Shown here piece after piece: positions 55,301 through 64,000 of a stretch of DNA of 64,000 bases (within the stretch, counting starts at the first letter, position 1; each line of letters starts with the position of its first letter). The notes under the pieces were generated by a model, which was not told the DNA's origin, ran no database searches, and saw only the letters and a list, made by a program, of their open reading frames with translations. A program made the translations under genes and the position numbers. The stretch comes from Apus apus (Eukaryota; Chordata; Aves; Apodiformes; Apodidae): positions 67,476,905-67,540,904 of the forward strand of contig NC_067312.1 in assembly GCF_020740795.1 (NCBI RefSeq), in the 5' to 3' direction.

Positions 55301-55799
55301 GCAGGAACCTCTCACCAAGACCTCCTAGAACAGCAAAGCAGCAAGGAAGAAGGGAGCAGAAGGGACAGACTTCCCACTCTCCTGGCTTTCACAGAGTATG
55401 GCAGGAAATGGGTGGGAATACTGATGCCTGTCTGTTCTGTCTCCAGGAACCCTCAGGGTGCTAAAGACCCTCTCTCTAGCACCTCATATTGATACCATAA
55501 AATTAGTCCATGTCCCCTCAAACACTAACAAGATAATAATTTTTATTAAATATATATATAAAATAACATTTTATATCTATAAAATTCATATGCACAAATG
55601 TATATAAAATCTTGGGTTCTTATGTTCTGAAATAAAGTCCTAGAGAATATTTGAACCTTCAAGATAGTGATATCTGATAACAGGGCAATCATAATACCAG
55701 CTATTAAAAGAAAAAAATAAAATAGCTTTATTTTCAAGAGGATGAGTAAGCATCTGCTTGATTATGTGAGCAATTATGTGCTATTAATGGCCTAATTCA
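52371..55799. other. AT-rich stretch, nothing recognised
   Basis: 3.4 kb of intergenic-type sequence with a small acaaacaaat simple repeat near 52450 and an AT-rich run near 55545. No domain-bearing frame, CR1 tail or LTR was seen. Confidence 0.45.
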
Positions 55800-55935
55800 T
55801 ACAATCACAGAATCATCAGTGGTCTGGGTTGGAAGGGACCATAAACATAATCTATTTCCAACCCCCTGCATGGGCAGGGGCTCCTCCCACTAGACCAGGT
55901 TGCACCAAACCACATCCAACCTGGCTTTGAACACT
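55800..55935 (-). mobile_element. CR1 LINE 3' fragment
   Basis: Reversed CR1 end (aatcacagaatcatcagtgg, gggttggaagggacc, aaccccctgcatgggcaggg), cut off where the next CR1 copy begins at about 55936. Confidence 0.87.
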
Positions 55936-58900
55936 TCACAGAATCATAGAATCACTTAGGTTGGAAAAGACCTTCAAGATCATTGAGTCCAACCATTAAC
56001 CCTACTCTACCAAGTCCAGCATTAAACCATGTCCCCCGGCACCACATCTAGACACATCCAGGGATGGTGAGTCAACCATCTCCGTGGGCAGCATGTTCCA
56101 ATGTCTGACAACCCTTTCAGTTATTCCTAATGTCTAGTCTAAACCTCTCCTGGCACAGCTTGAGGCTATTTCCTCCTGTTCTATCACCAGTTACTTGTGA
56201 GAAGAGACCCGCGCTTCCCTCTTTACAATGTCCTTTCAGGCAGTTGTAGAGGGCAGTGAGGTCTCCCGGTCTCCCCTCAGCCTCCTTTTATTCAGTCTAA
56301 ACAGCCCCAGTTCCCTCAGCTGCTCCTCATAAGACTTGTTCTCAAGGCCCTTCACCAGCTTTACTGCCCTTTGGACACACTCCAGCACCTCCATGTATTG
56401 AGGTGTCCAAAACTGGACAAAGTATTCGAGGTGTGGCCTCACCAATGCCACAGAGGGACAGAGGGGCAATCACCTCCCTGGTCCTGCTTACCACACCATT
56501 TCTAATTCATGCCAGGATGCCACTGGCCTTCTTGGCCCCCTGGGCACACTGCTGGCTCATATTCAGCCACCTATCAATCAGATCCCCAAGGTCCCTTTCT
56601 GTTGGACAGCTTTCCAGCCACTCTTCCCCAAGCCTGTAGCATTGCATGGGGTTGTTGTGGCCCAAGTGCAGGACTCAGCACTTGGACTTCTGGAACATCA
56701 TACTCTTGACCTCGGCCCATCAATCTAGTCTGTCCAAGTCCCTCTGTAGATCCTCCCTACCCTAAAGCAGATCAACACTCCCTTCCAACTTGGTATTGTC
56801 TGCAAACTTACTGAGGGTGCATTCTATCTCCTCATCAAGATTGGTGATAAAGATGTTAAAAAGAAGTGGTCCCAACACTGAGCCCTGAGGAACCCCACTT
56901 GTGACCAGCCACCATCTGGATTTGACTCCATTCCCCACCACTCTCTGGGCCTGGACATCCAGCCAGTGTTTTACCCCGCAGAACATGTGCCCATGAGGAG
57001 CCAGTTTGTTAAACAGGATGCTCTGGGAGACAGTGCCAAAGGCCTTACAGAAGTCCAGGTAGACAACAACCACAGCCTTTCCTTCATCAACCAGGTGGGT
57101 CACCTTGTCATAGAAAGAGATCAGGTTAATCAAGCAGGACCTTCCTTTCATAAACCTGTGCTGACTGGACCTGATCACCCGGTTGTTCTGTATGTGGTGC
57201 ATAATGGCACTCAAGATGATCTGCTCCATGAACTTCACTGGCACCAAGGCCAGACTCACAGGTCTGTAGTTCCTTGGAATCTCCTTTAGGCATTTCCTGT
57301 GGATAGGTACCACATTTGCTACCCTCCAGTCCACTGGGACTTCCCCAGTTAGCCAGAACTGCTGGTAAATGATGGAAAGGGGCTAGGTATGTGCATCTGG
57401 CAACTCCTTCAGTATTCTAGGGTGCAACTCATCCAGCTCCATAGACTTACGGATGTTTAGGTGGTGTAGCATCACTGACCATCTCCTTTTGGATTACAAA
57501 AGCCCCCTCTTTTCCAGCTCAGGGGACTGGGTGTCTAGGTTTGCTGGTTTGGTTTGGTGGGCTTTGTGGTAGTGGGGGAGGGGCTCCAAGGGTGGCTCTG
57601 GTAAGAAGCTGGGAAGCTCCCCTTGATCCAAAACCAGAGAGCCAAGGAGCCATTAGAGAGACAATGGATGCACCTTTGTGATTTACACCAGAAAGAACTG
57701 AGATAAGGGCTGAGCAGGGTGAGCAGTTAAGAAGAGCCAAGCTGGAGAGACAGAGATGTGCTGGTGGTTGGTGAGGAAGAAGAGGAAGAAGGTGCCCAAG
57801 CAGAAGTTTCCCTGCAGCCCATGGCGAGATGGCAGCTGTCCCCCTGCACTCGTGGAGGAACAGGGTGGAACATTCCCTGAAGGCTCCAGGAGGGGTGAGC
57901 TTGGCCGGTGGACTTGGATTTTGTGGCCAGAGGATTTGCTGCCAATGGACTCTGATTACGCAGCTTTGGAAGACCCCAGAGCCAGGGGAGGTGCCTGTTC
58001 CCTGAGCAGCCCGTGACTCTGTGGGAAGCCCAGGCTGGAGCAGCTCTGGACCTGGTGGGAAGGACTCAAGAAGGAGAGGTTTGTGGAGGACTCTCTCCCA
58101 TGGGAGGGACCCCATGGGGAAGCGGGGAAGGACTGTAAGGAATCCTTCTTCCTGAGGAGGAAGGAGCAGCAGGAACCACCAGCCTGTGAACTGACGCTAA
58201 ACCCCATCCCCATCCCCCTGTGCTGCTGGGGGGAAGGAGGGAGAGAAACCGGGAACAAAGGGATTTGGGGATGGGAAGAAGGGAGGGGTGGGGTAACATG
58301 TGCAAGCCCTGCTCTGTGTGTGTCTGTGTCCTGTGTGTGTTTGATTAGTGTGAAATTAAATTCTTATTTTTACCCAAGCTGAGTCTCTTTTGCCCAGGAT
58401 CTTAAACAGTGAAGAACCCTCCGTGTCCTTTGTCTCAACCCATGAGCTTCTAGTTGGCCTTTGTCCTCCCCATTCCAAAGTGTGTGGGTGTGGGGAGGGG
58501 GAGGGACAGAATTGAGTGAGTGGCCATTTGTTGTTTGTTATTGTGTTAGGCCCAAACCATGACACTAGGGAACAACCAGTTTGACTAAAGACTGAGGCAA
58601 AGAAGGCATTTAGCACCTCAGCCTTTTCCCCATCCTTTGTCATGATGTGTTCCCCTGCATCCAATAAAGGATGGAGATTCTCCCCAGTCCTCCTTTTATT
58701 ATTAATGTATTTATAGAAAGATTTTTTTATTGTCTTTGACAGCAGTAGTGAAGTTGAGTTCAAGCCGGGTTTTGGCCCTCCTAATTTTCTCCTTGCATTA
58801 CCTTACTGTATCTCTGTATCCCTTGTGAGAGGCCTCTCCTCTCTTCCAGAGGCCATAAACTCTCCTTTTCTTCCTGAGCTCCAGCCAAATCTTTCTGTTC

Positions 58901-60300
58901 TGCCAGGATGGTCTTCTTCCCTGATGGCTCATCTTTCAGCACATGGGGACAGCCTGCTCCTGGGTCTTGAAGACTTCCTTCTTGAAGTATGTCCAGCCTT
59001 CTTGGAGTCCTTTACCCTTAATGACAGTCTCCCAAGGGAGTCAATCAGTCTCCTGAACAGATCAAAGTCTGCCCTCTGGAATTCCAATGTGGTAGTTTTA
59101 CTGACCTTCCTTCTTACTTCTTCAAGAATTGAAAACTCTGTAAGTTCATGGTCACTATGTCCTAGACTTCCTCCAACAGTTAATTCCCCCAGAAGTCATG
59201 CTCTGTTCACAAGCAGCAAGTCCAGAAAGGCACCCTCCCTGGTTGGCTCCCTCACTAGCTGCATCAGGAAGTTATCTTCCATGCAATCCAGGAACCTCTG
59301 GGACTGTTCTCTGTCTGCTGTATTGTATTTCCAGCAGACATTTGGGAAGTTGAAGTCGCCTGTTAGGACAAGGGGTAGTGATTGTGAAACCTCTTCCAAC
59401 TGCTTATAGAATATTTCATCCACTTCTTCATCCTGGTTGGGTGGTCTGTAACAGACTCCAACTCTGTATCACCCTTGTTGGCCGTCGCCTTGATTCTTAT
59501 CCATAGGGACTTAATCTTATAATAACTTTCATTTATTTTTAGGCATTCATATGTCTCTCTAATATAGAGGGCCACCCTACAGCCTATTCTTCCTCATCTA
59601 CCACTTCTGAAGTGTTAGTAACCATTGATTGCAGCACTCCAGTTGTGTGAGTCATCCCTCCAGGTTTCCACGACGACAACTATGGCATAGTTTTCCTGCT
59701 GCACAGTGGCCTCCAACTCCTCCTGTTTATTGCCCGTGCTGTATGCATTGGTGTAGATGCACTTCATCTGGGCTAATGATCCTTCCACCACTTTGGGGAG
59801 AGAAGTCCTAATTGCTGTCTGACCATTCTCAGCCACTTCTGTGGTTACTAAACTATCAGTGACCCCTGTGTTTTTGTTGTCGCATGTATCACCATCTCCC
59901 ACCTCAACTGAGACAGCTGACTGAAGGCCATCCTAAGGCTCCTCTCCAATGAGCCTGGTTTTATCCCCTTCCCCTTGGGAGCCTAGGTTAAAGCCCTTTC
60001 AATGACCTTTGCCAACTCACACACAAGGATCGTCTTCCCCCTTTGAGACAGATGTACTCCATCTGTACCAGCAGACCCAGTGCCATATAAACTTCCCTGT
60101 GACAGAAGAACCCAAAATTTGGATGGTGGCACCAGCCTCTGAGCCATGCATATTTTCTATTTTCCTCCCTCTTTCAGTATTTTTCTCTCCCACTTGAGTG
60201 ACTAATGAAAAAAACACCTGCACACCTGAGCCTGAGTAGTTGTCTACTGGCCACAGCAGGTATTTTTTTTCCACCTGATGGTGACCCTGGGTGTTACTCA
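55936..60300 (-). mobile_element. Long CR1 LINE, split by an LTR
   Basis: From the reversed 3' end (acagaatcatagaatcac at 55936) the copy extends right for about 3.3 kb of CR1, not counting the LTR at 57532-58564. Minus-strand ORF2 parts are in order. Endonuclease region: 59.9-59.2 kb, including VLTGDFNFPNVCW. Linker region: KKSFYKYINNKRR and AEVLNAFFASVF near 58.6 kb. Reverse transcriptase: 57334-56762, including [34 protein letters not shown]-terminal part: about 56469-56236. The catalytic YADD is FADN here, and there are several frame breaks, so it is dead. ORF1-like sequence reaches about 60.3 kb. This is the most complete LINE in the window. Confidence 0.9.
57532..58564 (+). mobile_element. 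Solo LTR inserted in the CR1
   Basis: Begins tgtctaggtttgctgg and ends cccaaaccatgaca, so TGT...ACA. It is flanked by ctggg (57527-57531) and ctagg (58565-58569), a 5-base target repeat with one mismatch, as ERVL integrases make. The CR1 linker sequence resumes on each side. At 1033 bases it is long for a bird LTR, G-rich in the middle and with aattaaa near its 3' end. Confidence 0.8.
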
Positions 60301-63300
60301 AGATCACTATTGTAAAGAAAGATTGTTTTCAAAGGTAAAGATAAAACATATTTTAACTGTTACACAGAAGAAAATGTATGTATTCCAATACCCAATGTCT
60401 TTGTTTTTTACCTGTGTCTTCAAATCATAGATGGTTCCATTGTCATCCTGAAGTTTTTATCATCTTTTTCACTTACAGTTTTATTTGAAAACCTGTTATG
60501 CTATGTCCCCAAATTAATGCCAAAAAGAAATGGAGAGTCAGTGATTTTTAAATTGTCCTGTTTCTCTCTGATATCACATCATTATCACATATCATAGCTG
60601 GATTACCACCAGTGCTCATGTCCAGAACTAGGACCAAAATACTTTTGTTATAAGGTGATAAGGAATGGTTAAAAATACTGCCTGTCTTGAAATGCAGCAT
60701 AGATGCCTTTGAAAAACCTGATAATTCAAAAACCATTCTTGTATCATCTCTCTTATATTATTTTGCTTTTTCCTTTCTCCCTCCTAATTTGGTTATTGCT
60801 TTGGCTTTTTCTCCTTACCATCTTTATATTTTTTCCGTTTGTTTCCTTGCTTTTTTTTTTTACTCTTGTTCTCTGTTCTCCTGTCTCCACTCCCCAGAAG
60901 CTTTTACTTTCAAGTCTAGGGCCAGCCACAACCACCTCTTCATTTCACCTTTGTCTTCTGAAGGCCAGAGCAAAAGTGACAGTCAACCTGATTTCAGTGA
61001 TCCAATTCTTTCACTTTCCCTCCCTATTCCCTGCAATCACAGTTTGAAAGGAAACAGCACTTGCACTGAAAAGCAGCATATGCATGAGGCACTTGGGTTA
61101 TGCAAGAGCATTGCTCTGTGTTCCCACTCTTTCACAGGCAGAGAGTGATGAAATCTCTTGTAACTCATAGTCACACTACTTCTCTCCTTTATATCTCATT
61201 TTCTGAGAAGGAATATCTCATCCTGCAGTCCTGGCAATGTGAAAGTATACACACAACCTGGACTGTGGGTGCAAATTTTGTGTTCCAACACAACTGTGTT
61301 TCTGTGTATCAGCTGGATCAGACTTGTAATCTATTTTTCCATCTAGTTATTTCCAGATCAAGTAATTTGGCTGGCAAAGCAGTAAACAGAAGTGGAAAAT
61401 ATTGGATAGGTATATCTGTAGATAATACTTTCTGTTCTGTCAGTATGCTTGCATATTTTATGCTTATATAACTCTTTTTCTCAGTAGACAGTGTTCAATG
61501 CCTTTTCTGTTCTGGACCTGTGCTCTCCCTTTTGAACTGTCACTACTATGGAGTCTCACTTGCAGTGTCCACAACCTCTTGAGGGCCTTGAGATGCTGAT
61601 ATGGTCAATTGGCCCCATGCTTTCTACTCAGTGTCTAGAATCCAGGTGTTCCACACAGTAATTTAGAAATTTTCCATACTGTGACTCATTTCCAGATCAA
61701 GACCTTATCATACAATTAATTTTTCTTAGGAAGTCAGAGAATGAGACTGGCTATCACTGATTTTTAAGTGCTACTTGTGTGGAGAAATAATCATGCTTAC
61801 ACAAAAATTCTGTGGACCATATGTGGGCACCATAATATTTTAAAACACTTAGAGTGATATGAAATTGAACCTTACTGGCTGAATTGGAGACCACTTTGAT
61901 AACAGCAGGGTGCTGACATAATGTCTCGTTCTTTGGCCTGTTCTCCTCAGAATTATAAGAGTGTTCAGGCTTCATTAACAAGTCATGCATTTGTATTGTT
62001 TTGCAGTGCTAAAGATACCTAGTTCTCTCCTGCACTCAGAACAGGAATCTGGATTGCTGCAAATAATTGCTGAGAATCATGACTCCTTGATAGCAGCTCC
62101 TTCACAGAGAGGCTTTGCAGCTTAGTGTGTGCTTCTGACCAGTGATCTTGATACACTGCCTGGCATGTCCCTGAGGATGAAACATAGGGTGGCTTTCCTC
62201 TCATGCCACCTATTACAACCTCAAGATACCTAAGTCATTGCCAGTTAGCAGTGATGGACAAATGTCTTTGGAAGCCAGTTCACCCCATCCTAAGACAAGT
62301 GTCTTGTGACAGGTAAGCTAATTGCAATGATGAGTAGCTTAACTTGATACTTTTAGAGACAACTACATTTTAGTATAATGTTTGATCCTCTACAGGTTCA
62401 TTATTTTTTTTATAGAGACACTTGATTTGTATTTCAGATTGCTTTTGAGCATATCCACTGAACAATGTTTTAAACTTGTTGTGATTAAGGACATCAGTTT
62501 AGGATGGTGGAAGTTAAAATATGCTCTTGTTCTCCATTTGTTAACAGTGAGAAGAATGCCCCAAGTTACCAGGAAACAGTGTGGAGTTTCAGACTGAGGA
62601 GAGTTGTGAAAAACAGCTTTTAAAGCAAATTATTTTGGCTCTGGCCTTGATTTGTCTTGTATATCTCTAGTTCTTATCCTCATAGTAAAAGAGGGATATT
62701 GGCTTCAGGCTACTTTGATGAGTTCAGTTCTAAGAGGTACAGCCCCCTGGAAAGAAAAAAAAAAAAAAGGAAAAGGAAAAGGGGGAACTTCTTATCAAAG
62801 GTGATTCAGTTAATTGGTAGAATATCTTCTCTTTGCATCATTTGTTGCTAAGGTTGTTCATTTTCTACCTGGTATGTGCAGTTCCATGGCAAATGTACTA
62901 CATAAGAAGTTATCTTCAAGTGACCACCTTGGGCCCTATTCTTACAACATAGTTCCCTATTTGCCCACAATTTCCCTTTCAGAAAAGTAGACAATTCACA
63001 GAAGAATGTAGTCCTTAGTAAAAAAGGAGATGAAAAACATAGATATCTTTTCTTACTATTTACCATTTATATGCATACATTACAGATAAATAAATTATTA
63101 AAAGAAACAGAGGAAGTTCTTCAAGTTGTAAGAAATGTCAAAAAGGAGTAACACACAACTGGCATAGCTTAATTTGATATGGTAACTGGGGATCTGAAAA
63201 GGAATATATCTTTTTGACACCAAAATTGGTGGAATGGTGATGTGCAACTAAATTACAAACTTAACACTTCGGGGAACCTGTAGTGTTTTAAAACTTTAAG

Positions 63301-63560
63301 AAGTCTTAAGGCATGCACGTTGAGAAGGAGCAAACAGAAACGTGAGGGATAATTAAATGAACCAAACTTAGAAGTGACCTTCAGTTGGCTAGAACAAAAG
63401 AATTACTACTTCATTCTGGATTGCCTTAAAAAAAAGATAGCTGTAATAGGATATATAATTTGAATCAGCAGACTCAACAGCAGAGGAAAACTGCCATTAG
63501 TTTTAACAGGGTTAAGTGAAGGGATTAGGAAGGGATGTGGCAAGAAAATCTAGGTTGTTG
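60301..63560. other. AT-rich stretch, nothing recognised
   Basis: Intergenic-type sequence with T-rich runs (near 60.85 kb) and an A-rich run (about 62753-62770). Short frames only, with no domain motif. Confidence 0.45.
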
Positions 63561-64000
63561 CCTCTTCATTTATTTATTTCGGCAAGGGAAGATATTCTCT
63601 ACAGGTATCAATCCGTTCAGCCGTTGCAGCTGTGTAGCTGCTGCCCTGTACTTGCAGGCCAGCCTCCGTGTCCCGAGGCCAGAGGCGACAGCAGGTGTCT
63701 CTGCTCCCCAGCACATCTCCGCTCCCGGCCTGAGCCACCAGCGGCAGTAAAACCTGCCCGCTCCTCCGTCGAGAGGAAGGTGCTTTGAGTGGCAGAACTT
63801 AACTAGGATGTGAAACGCGACGGGCGAAATACCTTCTAGAGGCAAATCATTGCCCGCCAGTTACACAAGGCAGATTTTCCTTGGCAAAAGCTGATTTGGC
63901 AGGCTGGCTGCTGTCATCATTTTTTTATGATTGCTTTTCATATTTCAAACATCCTAACATGCGTTTATCGTGCTAAAAGGAGTGTTTGGAGGGGTGGGGT
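63561..64000. other. Locally GC-rich patch at the right edge, unassigned
   Basis: Between about 63620 and 63790 the sequence becomes GC-richer with a few CpGs (ccgtgtcccgaggcc, cgctcctccgtcgag). It could be the edge of a promoter or exon whose gene lies to the right, but nothing is recognisable within the window. Confidence 0.3.

Noticed and set aside
57519-58115. 198-codon minus-strand Pro/Ser-rich frame
   Set aside because: Lies inside the solo LTR and is antisense to it; no coding signs.

Overview
The window looks like an avian nuclear genome. Evidence: many CR1 LINE copies with the typical 3' octamer end (attctatg-like), avian ERVL-type long LTRs, a Topors-like RING finger gene of a kind I know as multicopy in birds, and a nuclear mitochondrial insert in the standard bird order CYTB-Thr-Pro-ND6. 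The only conserved single-copy gene I recognise is C5orf63, a glutaredoxin-like protein, on the minus strand at the left edge. From general knowledge, its human 5q23 neighbourhood corresponds to the bird Z chromosome, so a Z or other repeat-rich sex-linked location is possible. That is inference only.

Layout. 1-8300: three coding exons of C5orf63 (minus strand, running off the left edge), long AT-rich introns, and a CpG island at 7.86-8.3 kb that may be its promoter. 8.5-9.3 kb: two CR1 copies with facing 3' ends. 9.3-13.9 kb: nothing recognised. 14.0-15.3 kb: a decayed Topors-like RING gene (minus strand). 15.7-20.2 kb: CR1 pieces and ERVL-type LTR pieces. 22.9-24.35 kb: an intact Topors-like RING gene (plus strand), the inverted paralogue of the decayed copy. 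25.8-34.7 kb: scattered possible exons of an unrecognised plus-strand gene, interrupted by LTRs and by several degenerate tandem repeats.

34.6-41.8 kb: the most interesting part. It is a minus-strand class I (gammaretrovirus-like) provirus with paired LTRs (34852-35364 and 41090-41560). It has a primer-binding site matching tRNA-His, a polypurine tract, and an in-frame gag/pol fusion made by a large internal deletion. It also has an unrecognised 225-residue cysteine-containing open frame between pol and env, and an env broken by stops and a frameshift. The provirus is flanked by an exact-length 216-bp direct duplication instead of a 4-6 bp target repeat.

41.8-42.3 kb: the rest of an ERVL LTR and leader. 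42.5-43.4 kb: CR1. 44.1-45.0 kb: possible exons. 45.1-46.5 kb: the mitochondrial insert. 47.43-47.56 kb: a possible terminal transmembrane exon (minus). 48.86-49.08 kb: a 10-bp-unit minisatellite. 49.1-51.0 kb: remains of an ERVL provirus (minus). 51-52.4 kb: CR1 pieces. 55.8-60.3 kb: a long CR1 (minus) split by a 1-kb solo LTR. 60.3-64.0 kb: no recognised gene.

Apart from C5orf63 and the intact Topors-like gene, the window is mainly a graveyard of retroelements. No CRISPR array, bacterial operon or other prokaryotic system is present.
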